From Streptomyces fodineus (GTDB lineage Bacteria > Actinomycetota > Actinomycetes > Streptomycetales > Streptomycetaceae), in NCBI RefSeq assembly GCF_001735805.1, contig NZ_CP017248.1, positions 8,556,001 to 8,620,000 of the forward strand: a stretch of DNA of 64,000 nucleotides. The letters run 5' to 3'. The position numbers were made by a program, and so were the translations under genes. Numbering within the stretch: the first letter of the stretch is position 1; the number at the start of each line of letters is the position of its first letter. Below are positions 17,628 through 26,469 of this stretch, in pieces. The notes under the pieces were generated by a model, which was given only the letters and a program-made list of their open reading frames with translations, did not search any database and was not told where the DNA came from.

Positions 17628-17654
17628 CCCCCGTACGGGTGTGCCGTACGGGGG
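17628..17654 (+). terminator. 11-bp perfect stem hairpin after the GAF/PucR regulator
   Basis: CCCCCGTACGG pairs with CCGTACGGGGG around a five-base loop, starting at the regulator's stop codon. No T-run follows, as is common for Streptomyces terminators. Confidence 0.7.
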
Positions 17655-17809
17655 CCGGGCAGGGGATGTGCGTGGGGGAAACCACGCCGGGCACGTGGAG
17701 CCTCGCCGGTCAGGGGAGCCGCGGGGAGCCGGACGCAGCGGCACCGGTCGGGCGGAGCCACGCCGATCACGCCGTCCGCAGCTTCACGGTCGGGCGAAGC
17801 TGCGCCGGG

Positions 17810-19189
17810 TCAGACCGTCCGAGCCTTCGCGGCCGGGTTCGCACCGGCGGACCCGCCCTCCTCGGCCTCGACGTGGGCGAGGTCCCGGTGCCGTGTCTCC
17901 CGGGCCACGCCCACGGCGACCAGGGTCAGCACCGCGGCGGCGATCACGTACAGGGCGATCGGGGTGGAGCTGCCGTAGTCGTCGAGCAGGGCCGTGGCGA
18001 TGAGCGGGGCCGGCGCACCGGCCGCCACGGAGGCGAACTGGGCGCCGATGGACGCGCCCGAGTACCGCATCCGGGTGGCGAACATCTCGGCGAAGAAGGC
18101 GGCCTGGGGCGCGTACATGGCGCCGTGAAGCACCAGCCCGACGGTCACGGCGAGGACCAGGTATCCGAAGGAGCCGGTGTCCACGAGCGAGAAGAACGGG
18201 AACATCCACAAGCCGACACCGGCCGCGCCGAGCAGGTACACGGGCCGCCGCCCGACCCGGTCGGACAGCGCGCCCCAGGCCGGGATCACGGCGAAGTGCA
18301 CGGCGGAGCCGATGAGCACGGCGTTCAGCGCCGTCTGCTTGGAGACGCCGGCCGAGGTGGTGGCGTAGACGAGGATGAAGGCGGTGATGACGTAGTAGCT
18401 GATGTTCTCGGCCATACGGGCGCCCATCGCCACCAGCACGTCCCGCCAGTGCTCCCGCAGCACGGAGACGAGCGGCAGCTTCTCCGTGTCACCGGCGGCC
18501 CGCCGGGACTCGGCGCGCTCCAACGCCTCCTTGAAGACAGGTGATTCATCGACGGAGAGACGAATCCACAAACCGATGAGCACGAGCACCCCGGAGAGCA
18601 GGAACGGAACCCGCCAGCCCCAGGTCCCGAAGGCGTCGTCGGAGAGCAGGGCGGTCAGCAGCGAGAGCACACCGGTCGCGAGCAACTGCCCCGCCGGCGC
18701 GCCGGTCTGCGGCCACGAGGCCCAGAAACCGCGCCGTCGCGCGTCCCCGTGCTCCGAGACCAGCAGGACAGCACCGCCCCACTCACCACCGAGCGCGAAC
18801 CCCTGGACCAGCCGCAGCAGGGTGAGCAGCACGGGCGCGGCGGATCCGACCGTGGCGTGCGTGGGCAACAACCCGATGGCGAACGTCGCCCCGCCCATCA
18901 TCACCAGGCTCAGCACGAGCAGCTTCTTCCGCCCGAGCCGGTCACCGTAGTGTCCGAACACGAGCGCCCCGAGCGGGCGCGCCGCGAACCCGACGGCATA
19001 GGTCAGGAACGACAGCAGCGTCCCGACGAGCGGATCGGAGTCCGGAAAGAACACCTTGTTGAACACCAGCGCGGCGGCGGAGCCGTAGAGGAAGAAGTCG
19101 TACCACTCGATGGTGGTGCCGATGAGGCTGGCGGCGACGATGCGGGGGAGGCTGGACGGGGCTGGTGGAGCGGTCGAGGGGGAGGACAT
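17810..19189 (-). CDS. MHS-family metabolite:H+ symporter (MFS)
   Basis: About 459 residues with twelve membrane segments. ATG at 19189 follows AGGAAG at the right distance. Family hallmarks are GTTIEWYDFFLYG in the first segment and RPLGALVFGHYGDRLGRKK in loop 2-3. The MHS group imports carboxylates and related organic acids with protons (KgtP, ShiA, ProP relatives); the substrate is not evident. A ~190-base copy of the first codons and upstream region is present at 22318-22505, marking this gene's promoter as the boundary of a mobile element. Confidence 0.88.
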   Translation of the reverse strand: MSSPSTAPPAPSSLPRIVAASLIGTTIEWYDFFLYGSAAALVFNKVFFPDSDPLVGTLLSFLTYAVGFAARPLGALVFGHYGDRLGRKKLLVLSLVMMGGATFAIGLLPTHATVGSAAPVLLTLLRLVQGFALGGEWGGAVLLVSEHGDARRRGFWASWPQTGAPAGQLLATGVLSLLTALLSDDAFGTWGWRVPFLLSGVLVLIGLWIRLSVDESPVFKEALERAESRRAAGDTEKLPLVSVLREHWRDVLVAMGARMAENISYYVITAFILVYATTSAGVSKQTALNAVLIGSAVHFAVIPAWGALSDRVGRRPVYLLGAAGVGLWMFPFFSLVDTGSFGYLVLAVTVGLVLHGAMYAPQAAFFAEMFATRMRYSGASIGAQFASVAAGAPAPLIATALLDDYGSSTPIALYVIAAAVLTLVAVGVARETRHRDLAHVEAEEGGSAGANPAAKARTV

Positions 19190-19283
19190 CGGCACCACTT
19201 CCTGGCGTTCGGCGGGGATGTTTGCGTGTTGCCACACCGTAGGAACGTGCAGGTCAGGGGCGTATGTGGTGGGACACCATAGT
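19097..19283. repeat. MHS 5' region, copy 1 (intact gene)
   Basis: From GTCGTACCACTCGATGGTGG to just past the TGGTGGGACACCA element at 19267-19279. It aligns with 22318-22505 in the same orientation with scattered mismatches. It spans codons 1-31 of the transporter plus ~95 bases upstream. Confidence 0.75.
19267..19279. promoter_or_regulatory. Palindromic element upstream of the MHS gene
   Basis: TGGTGGGACACCA is nearly palindromic. In the second copy (22488-22500) it is the perfect palindrome TGGTGGACCACCA. Retention in a decayed copy, about 80 bases upstream of the start, suggests an operator for the transporter gene. Confidence 0.4.
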
Positions 19284-19405
19284 TTTGGGACTGGGAGTGC
19301 GTGCGCACCCCATGGGGGGCGCCGCCGGGGCCTCGGTGACGGCCTCAATGGGGCTGAGGCGGGCGCTGTCCGAGTTGCGTTGTTCGGGCGTGATTTGGAG
19401 GCGCC

Positions 19406-19438
19406 GTGCTGACTCCCGTGCTGGTTTGGTGCTGACTA
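19406..19438 (+). repeat. 33-base direct repeat, left copy (candidate att-like site)
   Basis: A 33-base sequence beginning GTGCTGACTCCCGTGCTGG is identical at 22625-22657. It contains the motif GTGCTGACT twice. A related unit, TTGGTGCTGACTACGCTGCG, follows at 19481 and is also matched at the right end. Confidence 0.65.
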
Positions 19439-19512
19439 AAAGCCCACGTCATCGCCCCTTCTCACCCCCACCGTGCTGACTTGGTGCTGACTACGCTGCG
19501 TAGAACTCCGAC

Positions 19513-19828
19513 ATGAGCCGCAGATCGGACGTAGCAGTGTTGGGATGGTGTCTGCGGGGTGCGAGTTGTGATCGCCGCACCGTGCCGGTGGGCGTCGCGG
19601 GGGAGGCGGCGGTGGCCGCGTGGCTGCACGAGCAGTTCGGCGTCGAATCACCGGACTCGCGTGGAAGTCGAACCACAGGTCTCGTGGAAGTCGAGCCTGC
19701 GCGTGCACGGACTCGCCGGTACGCAGCCGGGGGACCACCCGGCTCGGCTACCACTTCCTCATCCACGACGGCCACGCGACCTACCTCCACGAGGTCAAGT
19801 CGTCCATGGGTGACAGACGTGCGCGCTG
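19513..19828 (+). pseudogene. Remnant of a DUF3883-type (restriction-associated) domain
   Basis: Pieces of one protein appear in different frames: GEAAVAAWLHEQFG in the first, then LGYHFLIHDGHATYLHEVKS in another. The second resembles the VEVK-type end of DUF3883 domains, which are found in helicases and restriction/defence proteins and have a PD-(D/E)XK-like core. No continuous frame exists. It lies at the left end of the small element, just right of the candidate att repeat. Confidence 0.4.
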
Positions 19829-20191
19829 AGCCTGGTGTGCACGTCGATCTGCTTGTGCAGCGTGTTCTGCGCCTCGGGCTTGCTCAGGGCCACGATGGGG
19901 GCCAATACCAGGGTGTAGTGGGCGGTCGCGCGGCCGAGGTGGGCGGCTGCCCTGCTGAGCGGCTCGACTCGAGCCCGGTCTGCGGCATCGGCGTAGTCGT
20001 AGGCCAGACCGAACTGGGCGTCGCCTGCCGCTCGGGCAGTGAGGTGACAGAGCAGGTCGATGTGCCGCAGCACGGTGAACACGCTGTTGGAAGGGGTCGT
20101 GAGGGGGGGCGAGTAGGTCGGCGAGGACGGCGTCCAGCGCTTCCTGCATGGTCATGTCGTCGAGGTCGCCTGGCTCGTAGGTGTGCAGCAC
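19795..20191 (-). pseudogene. Small hypothetical protein, frameshifted in a G7 run
   Basis: Starting from a GTG at 20191 the first ~33 residues (HTYEPGDLDDMTMQEALDAV) are in one frame. From about 20100 the sensible protein continues in another (FTVLRHIDLLCHLTARAAG onward). The switch coincides with seven consecutive G bases at 20103-20109, and one base gained or lost there joins the halves into ~130 residues. It is mostly helical, with no known motif. It lies downstream of, and in the same direction as, the hypothetical gene at 20305-20937. Confidence 0.5.
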
Positions 20192-20304
20192 GGGCTCCTG
20201 GGTGGATGGGGTGGGCAGGTGAAGGGGCGTGACGTGACGGGATGAGCAAGACGCATGTCAGCGGTGGCGTTCGGCTGCAGGGGCCTCGGCTTTGACAGAG
20301 GTGG

Positions 20305-20937
20305 TCACACCGGGCCGCGGGCAGTCGTGGGTGGCCCTGGGCCTGCACAGGCGGGAGATCCTGCAATGCCAGCGGACGCCCTTTCCGGCTCGTCGGCCAG
20401 GGCGTGGGCGATGAGCTGCTGGTCCTCATTTCGGGCTGCCACCGACGCCAGCCGCCGGGACAGCTGCTGCGCCACAGCGCGGTAGGTGGTGGCCGCTCGC
20501 TTCATCTCGTCGCCGGCCCGCGGTAGCTGGTCTCGGCTGGCCGCGGGTGTGGGGTCGGCGTCCTCGTACAAGAGGATTTCGGTGCGATGGTGGATGGCTG
20601 GGTTGCACAGCGTCGCGGCGAGCGAGATCTGAGAGCAGGCGCTGGCGAGGTGCGCGAGATTCTCCTCGCCGCCCTTCATCGCGGCGTACTGACTGACCGA
20701 GAGATCGTGGAACTGCCGCGTGCACTGCATTGCAAGCTCCTGCACACGCAGGCAGATGGGCGCGATCTCACGGACAGGCTTGGCGATCTCGCCCTCCCGT
20801 ACCTGTTCCACTTCCGCGTACAGGTCGTTCAGGGCCGGGGACACCTCGCCGAGGAGGCGCGTGTGCTCGGCCAAGTCGGCGATCTGCAAGGCAACTCCAG
20901 TTGGTGGCAGGGGGTTTCGTGATTTATCAAACACCAT
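20305..20937 (-). CDS. Hypothetical helical protein of the small element
   Basis: About 210 residues from the ATG at 20937 (start uncertain; no clear ribosome site, and a longer form to 21021 is possible). The sequence is predicted largely alpha-helical with Leu/Ala/Glu heptads (QIADLAEHTRLLGEVS ... LNDLYAEVEQVREGE) and has no recognised domain. The last ~30 residues are low-complexity. It is divergent from the SUKH gene, and the 120-base gap between them is notably AT-rich. Function unknown. Confidence 0.5.
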   Translation of the reverse strand: MVFDKSRNPLPPTGVALQIADLAEHTRLLGEVSPALNDLYAEVEQVREGEIAKPVREIAPICLRVQELAMQCTRQFHDLSVSQYAAMKGGEENLAHLASACSQISLAATLCNPAIHHRTEILLYEDADPTPAASRDQLPRAGDEMKRAATTYRAVAQQLSRRLASVAARNEDQQLIAHALADEPERASAGIAGSPACAGPGPPTTARGPV

Positions 20938-21056
20938 GGTTGCGCACGGTTTCGGCGCGGAGAACGATGAAATGAATCTGCATCTTCCCGAACTGCAGAC
21001 AAATAGATGATATTCTGACACTCTCGCACGTCATCAATAAATGACAGGAAAAGAGT

Positions 21057-21647
21057 ATGAGTCGTCCGCTCGCCCTCACTCGTGAGATGCTGGAGGCAGT
21101 GTTTGATCCGGCTGAATTGATTGTCGCGTCGGAGGAAAACCTATCCGCTATCGGCGAGCCCGATGCCAGGGAAGTCCTGGGAACGCTGGGAATTCCGGTC
21201 TGGGACAATCCGTGGTTCGACATAGACGCTGAGCTGGCAGAGCGGTTCGGACGCGTCGAGGATTGGGATGGCAAACTCACCGACCGCTACTCCGTCGTCC
21301 CAACGGGAGCGGACAAGTGGATCGGTTTGGGGATGATCCCCTATGACGGTCTCGCCCTCGATCCTGGCGCTGGCACGGTCTACTGCCTGCCCGACGACTC
21401 CGAGATCTACCTGTGGAACAGCTCGCTCCGGTCTTTCGTGCACTTCCTGTACCTCCTCCAACTGGAACGCCCGCACTTCGACGCGCAATGGGAAAGCGAG
21501 ATCGAGGTACCTTACGATCCCGAGGCCGCACAGGTCCGAGTCCGGAGAGCCATGATGTCTGTGGATCCGGCAGCCCTGGATAACCCCGATTCCCGCTGGC
21601 ACGGGATCCTCACGTACATCGTGGATCCCGAACACCACTTCCTTTGA
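21057..21647 (+). CDS. SUKH-4-like immunity protein (orphan)
   Basis: About 196 residues; ATG at 21057 follows AGGAAAAGAG. The pattern of an early GxP turn (LGTLGIPVWDNPWFDI), a central W/G-rich strand region and a late NSSLRSFVHFLYLL helix matches SUKH-superfamily proteins of Streptomyces (SUKH-4-like). These neutralise secreted or contact-dependent toxins, often nucleases or deaminases, usually encoded beside them. No toxin gene is visible within the element. Base composition is lower in GC than its neighbours, consistent with transfer. The upstream gap has the AT-rich promoter-like run TAGATGATATTCTGACAC. Confidence 0.65.
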   Translation: MSRPLALTREMLEAVFDPAELIVASEENLSAIGEPDAREVLGTLGIPVWDNPWFDIDAELAERFGRVEDWDGKLTDRYSVVPTGADKWIGLGMIPYDGLALDPGAGTVYCLPDDSEIYLWNSSLRSFVHFLYLLQLERPHFDAQWESEIEVPYDPEAAQVRVRRAMMSVDPAALDNPDSRWHGILTYIVDPEHHFL

Positions 21648-21751
21648 GGACCACTTGTCTGCGATCCGGCGCTTGGCGAGGACGCTGCCGTTGTGCTCCA
21701 TCGCGGCGATCATCATCACCGCCGACGGGAAGCGGCCGAAATGTCGGCTGA

Positions 21752-21960
21752 AGCCGCAACATCACGCCGCACTGGATCAGGCATTATTTCGCCTCCGTCG
21801 GTCTCGCCAGGGGCGTACCCGTGGCGGACACGGCCGAATGGCTCGGTCACAGCCATCCCCACACGACCTAGCAGACTTACGCCCACGTCTTGTGGGACGC
21901 CCCGCAGCGTCGGCGATCGGTGATGGACGCCGTGCTCAGCCTTGAGGCCAGCTTGTCCTT
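21752..21960 (+). pseudogene. C-terminal remnant of a tyrosine recombinase (integrase)
   Basis: The frame reads NITPHWIRHYFASVGLARGV, then VADTAEWLGHSHPHTT, a TAG stop at 21869-21871, and QTYAHVLWDAPQRRSV. This contains the box II elements of tyrosine integrases: RH (R-H-x-F-A-S), LGH, and the Tyr of TYAH. An in-frame TGA at 21749 precedes the fragment, so the catalytic N-terminal half is absent. It is a dead integrase of the phage/AICE type and accounts for the mobility of the surrounding DNA. Confidence 0.75.
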
Positions 21961-22317
21961 CCGCTCCACGTCGAACCCATTGGCGAGGCTGCGTGACGCT
22001 GCTGGGGGAAGGACGCTCGCTGTGTCGTCAGGCCGGGCTGCTCATGAGGTGCAGCAACGTCTTTGAGTGAAGTGCCGTCGTGTGGAGGCAGAGCGGCGAC
22101 ATGCTGGACAGGCCCAAGGGGGAATTGCTGCCACGACGTCCGCGCCGTGGGCCCGGTGTGTAGCCGCTGGAAGGGCCCTCGCTGAGGCTGCAGCGAGTGG
22201 GGTGTGGGTTGTCCGGCAAGCCCGTACCCGCCCGCACAGATTCGGTGCTGGTTCGGTGCTGACTTTGGGGGTCGCAACCATCGAAAACCGCTGGGCCTAG
22301 CCCCGATCGAATGAGTT
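21961..22317. other. Non-coding DNA with att-like GTGCTGACT motif
   Basis: No gene supported. Near 22246-22264 the sequence TTCGGTGCTGGTTCGGTGCT resembles the direct repeats at the element ends, and it lies downstream of the integrase remnant where an attachment arm would be expected. Confidence 0.35.
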
Positions 22318-22410
22318 GTCGTACCACTCGATGGTGGTGCCTATGAGGCTGGCGGCAACGATTCTGGGGAGGCTGGCGGGGGACGGGGGAGCAGTGGTTC
22401 CGGAGGCCAT
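22313..22410 (-). pseudogene. N-terminal fragment of a second MHS transporter gene
   Basis: From the ATG at 22410 the frame reads MASGTTAPPSPASLPRIVAA, then SLIGTTIEWYD, and then loses homology at about 22318. It is collinear with the first ~31 codons of the MHS gene at 17810-19189. The remaining ~430 codons are missing. Together with its upstream region it forms the right-hand duplicate of the transporter's promoter segment. Confidence 0.75.
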
Positions 22411-22505
22411 GTGCGCCTCTTCCTCGTGTGCGGTGGGGACGGGTACGTGTCGGCACACGGTAGGAAGATGCAGGTCAGGCGCACATGTGGTGGACCACCA
22501 TAATT
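22318..22505. repeat. MHS 5' region, copy 2 (truncated gene)
   Basis: Same orientation as 19097-19283; includes start codon, upstream region and the perfect palindrome TGGTGGACCACCA at 22488-22500. Confidence 0.75.
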
Positions 22506-22624
22506 CGAGGCTCGGCTATGCGCGTGGCCACCATGCCGGCTCAGGGAAGAGCGGTTCAGAGGCTCGCAAGTGATCGAAACCAGCACCCTCCGGGACGCGT
22601 ATTTCAGCGTGATTTGACGGTGCG

Positions 22625-22657
22625 GTGCTGACTCCCGTGCTGGTTTGGTGCTGACTA
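22625..22657 (+). repeat. 33-base direct repeat, right copy (candidate att-like site)
   Basis: Identical to 19406-19438. It runs straight into TACGCTGCGTTGAACTCGG, which matches the left-end sequence at 19491-19510 with two differences. Confidence 0.65.
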
Positions 22658-22680
22658 CGCTGCGTTGAACTCGGACATCT

Positions 22681-23397
22681 TGGGGCTGATCGACTCAGCG
22701 CCGTTGCACGGTAGGTGGCTGGCCTGAGAAGCCGAACGGGCTTTGCCGCTCGGCTCTGCGGGCACGAACAAGGCCCTGTGCCTGGGCGTGGTGCGTCCCG
22801 GCAGATCCTGTCCCGGCGGGGCCGTCGATGTCGTGGGCGGCAGAGGGCTCGAAGCGCGCCACGGAGCCGGCCTAGGACCACAGCCCCGCCGCCTGCGGGC
22901 GACTGGCCAGGATGAAGAAGCCCTTGGGGCGCAGGATCCGCCCGTAGGCGCCCCCGTCGATTTCCTCGGTGACAAACTCCCGCAAACGGCCGGTATGAAA
23001 GGGGCGTGGGGACCGGACGATGGTGGAGGAGATCCCGTACTCCTGACGATTTCGTGCACGGTAGGCAGGGAGACGCCGAGGATGGCGGCGGGCTCGGTGC
23101 TCACAATTGCCGTGCCGACGTCAAGTCCGCGGTCTGCTGATGGGACAGCAGGCCGGCGGCGGCTTGGACGATGTCGCTCATGTGCTCGCGGCGGCCGAGG
23201 TGGCGGGCCGGCGCCAGCCAGTACTTCAGGTGGGCGCTGCCGTGCTCGACGCGGATGAGTCGTGAGGAATGTGTCTTGCGCTGCCGCTCATACATTTGCT
23301 CGTACCAGTCCGGAGTGTTCTTCTTGAACTTGCGGTGTGGCGGTGTCACCACCCGACCGCTGGTCTGGGCGCCCCACAGGGGCAGACCAATGCACAC
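22681..23397 (-). pseudogene. Remnants of an IS5-family-type transposase
   Basis: On the minus strand, 23101-23397 encodes SGRVVTPPHRKFKKNTPDWY, then YERQRKTHSSRLIRVEHGSA and HLKYWLAPARHLGRRE. This matches the C-terminal DDE end of IS5/Tnp_4-like transposases, where a Glu in VEH/VER follows an R-rich stretch and precedes LK-W. A helix-turn-helix-like stretch (AAILGVSLPTVHEIVR) is in the same region at ~23050-23100. There is no complete frame and no terminal inverted repeats were seen. Sequence 22681-22950 is otherwise unassigned. Confidence 0.55.
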
Positions 23398-23406
23398 GCT
23401 GGGGCA

Positions 23407-26244
23407 TCAGGATGCGTCGTCCGTCGGGCAGGCGAAGCGGTCGTCGGGGCCCCAGTGGGTGACGCGTTGCGCGCCCTTGGCGAGCACACCGCAGGTGAGG
23501 TCGGTGAGTGGCCCCCCGTTGGGGGGAATCTCGCGGACGTGGATCTCCTTGTCCGGCGGGTAGTTGTGGTCGCTGTTCAGCGTGATGACGCCGGACTCGC
23601 CGACGTACTGGGACACGCCTGGGTCCTGGAGCTGGGTGACCAGGGAACTGGGTGTGAACTCAGGATCGGTGGTGAAGATGGCGTCCATGACGTCGGAGAG
23701 GATGTTGACCGCGTCGTAGCCGACGGCCGCGTCGTTCTCCGCGGACAGGTGGAATTCCGCTTGGAAGAGTCCTGCGAACGGTCCCTGGGGATCGGGCAGG
23801 CTGAACTGGTTGTAGAACAGCGTCAGCGCGTCGTACTCCTGCTGCATCCGTTCCGGATGCAGGCTCAGGTCCGGGGCGGGGCTCTCGGCCATGACCGCCA
23901 CCCGGTTCTGACGGGCGCGGCATCCCGGGTCGCCCTGCATGTAGTGGAACAGGTCCTCCATGACGCCGGAGCGGCCCGCGTACAGGACGAACCCGTTGGT
24001 CCGGTGAACGAGTGCGCACACCGTCTGGGCGACGTTGGAGGTTCGCCGGTCGTCCACCTCGCCGTACGGCACCCGGTACACCGGCCCGGCCGCGTGGTAG
24101 TCCGTGTCGAAGCGGTTCGCCAGGTCGTTGCTGAAGTACTTGTCACTCGGGTCGTAGACGACCACGGCGGCCGGTGCGGTGTGGCCCGCGGTGGGCTTGG
24201 CCAGGGCACCCATCCGGGGCGAGTGCTGGGCGAAGGCGGCCATGACCGAGGCGATGCGCGCATCGGGCGGGGAGAGCTGGAAGTAGGACACGGGCGATTC
24301 GCCCTCCACCATCCGTTGGCCCGTGACGCCGGTGCCGAGTACGGCGAGGCCCTTGGTACCGAGTTCGATCGCGGCCTGCTGGGACTCCGGACGGCTCTGG
24401 GTCAGGCCCATGACGGCCGCGATGTGGTCCGTGCTCGCCCGGTCGAGGATCATCTGGGCGACGTCCACGTTGGTGTGATTGGTGGTGTTGAGACCGCCGC
24501 TCGAGCCGTAGCTGAAGTATTCGCCCGCGTTGGCCACCAGCAGCCGGACGGGCACCTGGGACTTCAGATGCCGGTCGTTCACCTCCTTCTGGGCGAGCAG
24601 GGCGCCACGCAGCATCTGAAAGCCGGTGGGTACGGTGCGCTTGGACTCCGAACCCACACTGAGCGGTGCGAAGAACACGAGCGTGCGGTAGGGACCGGTC
24701 GTGTCGACCAGCGCGTTCTGCTGACCGAGGGTCCGCTCCAGCTTCCGCAGCTCCGGCGCGTACAGACCATGAGCCAGGTCGCAGCCGTCGTTACCGTCGG
24801 TGAGACCCACGACCTGCCCGGTCGCCACCTGCCGGCAGGAGGCGGCGGAGCGTCCGCCGGGCAGGAGGGACAGCACCGCCCGGTAGCCGGCGAAGCCCCC
24901 CACAAGCAACAAGGTGGCCGCGAGGCCGGCGGCCACAGGCCGCCACCAGTCCCAGGCGCCGGCGCGACGAGACCCGACGATACGGTGCCCGGCGAGCCAC
25001 TCCGCCGCGGTACCGTCGTCCGGGGTCCGGGGCAGCGGCAGCACATGCACCGCCTCGGTGCTCCGCCCGGCCGTCGCCGCCGAGAACAGCGCGGCCACCT
25101 CCCGGCCCGCTCGATGGGCGCGGGAACCGCCCTGGGCCGGTACGGCCTGGGGCGGGGGAGGGGCGGCGTACGACGGGATGTCATCCGTGGCAGCGCCCAG
25201 TACCAGCAGGGGGCTGGGACCGGCGTCGCCGGCTGCGGCGGCATAGGTGTCCAGGAGCTTGCGGCAGGCGGACCCCTCGCCGCCCACGGTCGGCAGCAAC
25301 AGGACGAACGACCATCCGCGCCGCGGGCGGCGCCGGCTCCACGCCGGGGGCCGCGCCGCCTTGGCCAGGTCGTGGATCAGCGCGATGAGCAGAACCTGCC
25401 GGACCACCGCTTCGTCGCGGGCCGCCATGGCGGCCGACTCCGGGGGCTGGGTCTGCGCCGTGTCATGGGCCCTTGAGTACTGGTGCGCCGCGCGCAGGGC
25501 CAGCGCCGCATCGAGGAAACTGCGGCCGGGCTGGTTCAGCCGGGAACCCAGCCAAGGTTGCTGCCGGTCGACGCGCATGCCGTAGCACAGGCGCCAGAGC
25601 CATCCGGCCGGTACAGCGGTGACCCACCGCACCGCCGTCGCCCACGGTCCACCGACGGCTTCACCGAGTTGCGCGGCTCCAGGGGCCGGCTGGAACCTAC
25701 GGGCCTCCCTGTCGACGAGCATGTCCCGCAGAGCTTTCCGGCCGGCGTCGGTGTCGTCCCCCGGTGGCAGCGGGGCACGTAGCACCGCCAGGAGCGTGCC
25801 GAACTCGCGCAGCCGCAACGCCCCGGACCGGTCCGGCATGGAGGTGCGCAGCTGACGGGCCACTTCGTCCAGGAGCAGCACGTGTGGCCCACCCGCCTCC
25901 TCCTCCCGCGGGCCGCCCCTGGCGAGAAGTCCGTCGTCGACGACCGCGTGCGGCGCCAGGCCCGCGAGGTGCTCCACCGGCTCATGTCCCGTGGACAGCA
26001 GCCGCTGCCGGTACGCCAGGACCAGCGCGGCGAGTGCCGGGTCCGGTTCGGCGGCGCCTGCCCCCGGATCGCTCTCCGGTTCGCGTGCGAGGAGCACGGC
26101 CGGTAGCCGGCGCCCACGGGAGCGTGCCCGCCACGGCAGGCCGGCCCGTCGGTCGGCGACATACCGGTCGAGCACCCGGACGATGGCATCGAACCCGTTG
26201 GGCAGGACGAGCTGTTGCGCGTCCTCCGGGGGTGGGTGCAGCAC
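23407..26244 (-). CDS. Membrane protein: cytoplasmic N-domain, one TM, outer type I periplasmic-binding domain
   Basis: About 945 residues. GTG at 26244 is preceded by GGAGG six bases away, which fixes the start (VLHPPPEDAQQL). Residues 1-~430 are soluble and unlike any family I can name; LLLDEV near residue 123 is Walker-B-like, but the region where a P-loop would be expected (RRLPAVLLAREPESDP, ~46-60) lacks one. A single membrane segment spans ~435-458. Residues ~490-900 resemble Leu/Ile/Val-type (Peripla_BP_6) receptors: GTKGLAVLGTGVTGQ, AAVVVYDPSDKYFSNDLA, and GYDAVNILSDVMDAI. The outer binding domain presumably senses a ligand and signals inward. This is not a classical transporter lipoprotein, because it has no lipobox and a large cytoplasmic part. 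Confidence 0.75.
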   Translation of the reverse strand: MLHPPPEDAQQLVLPNGFDAIVRVLDRYVADRRAGLPWRARSRGRRLPAVLLAREPESDPGAGAAEPDPALAALVLAYRQRLLSTGHEPVEHLAGLAPHAVVDDGLLARGGPREEEAGGPHVLLLDEVARQLRTSMPDRSGALRLREFGTLLAVLRAPLPPGDDTDAGRKALRDMLVDREARRFQPAPGAAQLGEAVGGPWATAVRWVTAVPAGWLWRLCYGMRVDRQQPWLGSRLNQPGRSFLDAALALRAAHQYSRAHDTAQTQPPESAAMAARDEAVVRQVLLIALIHDLAKAARPPAWSRRRPRRGWSFVLLLPTVGGEGSACRKLLDTYAAAAGDAGPSPLLVLGAATDDIPSYAAPPPPQAVPAQGGSRAHRAGREVAALFSAATAGRSTEAVHVLPLPRTPDDGTAAEWLAGHRIVGSRRAGAWDWWRPVAAGLAATLLLVGGFAGYRAVLSLLPGGRSAASCRQVATGQVVGLTDGNDGCDLAHGLYAPELRKLERTLGQQNALVDTTGPYRTLVFFAPLSVGSESKRTVPTGFQMLRGALLAQKEVNDRHLKSQVPVRLLVANAGEYFSYGSSGGLNTTNHTNVDVAQMILDRASTDHIAAVMGLTQSRPESQQAAIELGTKGLAVLGTGVTGQRMVEGESPVSYFQLSPPDARIASVMAAFAQHSPRMGALAKPTAGHTAPAAVVVYDPSDKYFSNDLANRFDTDYHAAGPVYRVPYGEVDDRRTSNVAQTVCALVHRTNGFVLYAGRSGVMEDLFHYMQGDPGCRARQNRVAVMAESPAPDLSLHPERMQQEYDALTLFYNQFSLPDPQGPFAGLFQAEFHLSAENDAAVGYDAVNILSDVMDAIFTTDPEFTPSSLVTQLQDPGVSQYVGESGVITLNSDHNYPPDKEIHVREIPPNGGPLTDLTCGVLAKGAQRVTHWGPDDRFACPTDDAS

Positions 26245-26469
26245 GCAGAACCTCCATGAGTCATATGTCGGCGGACTGTTCGGCGAGCCTAGGGACGCGG
26301 CCGGAGAGGCGGGGGATTTATCGCTATTCGATCGCTTCTGAAACAAAGTGAGCGCGTTCTGCCTGCGGGTGACGCTTCCCACGCGGCCGGCAGCCGTGCA
26401 GGGCTCCAGTTGCCCCTGCCAGATCGCGCCACCGCGGTCGCGGTCACGAGGTCGGGCCGGCCGACCTGA

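Noticed and set aside
17655..17809. Short GGTCGGGCG(G/A)AGC repeats after the GAF/PucR regulator
   Set aside because: Two imperfect copies only, in GC-rich DNA; too little to call a functional repeat.
22681..23397. A complete insertion sequence
   Set aside because: Only transposase pieces in different frames are present and no terminal inverted repeats or target duplications were found.
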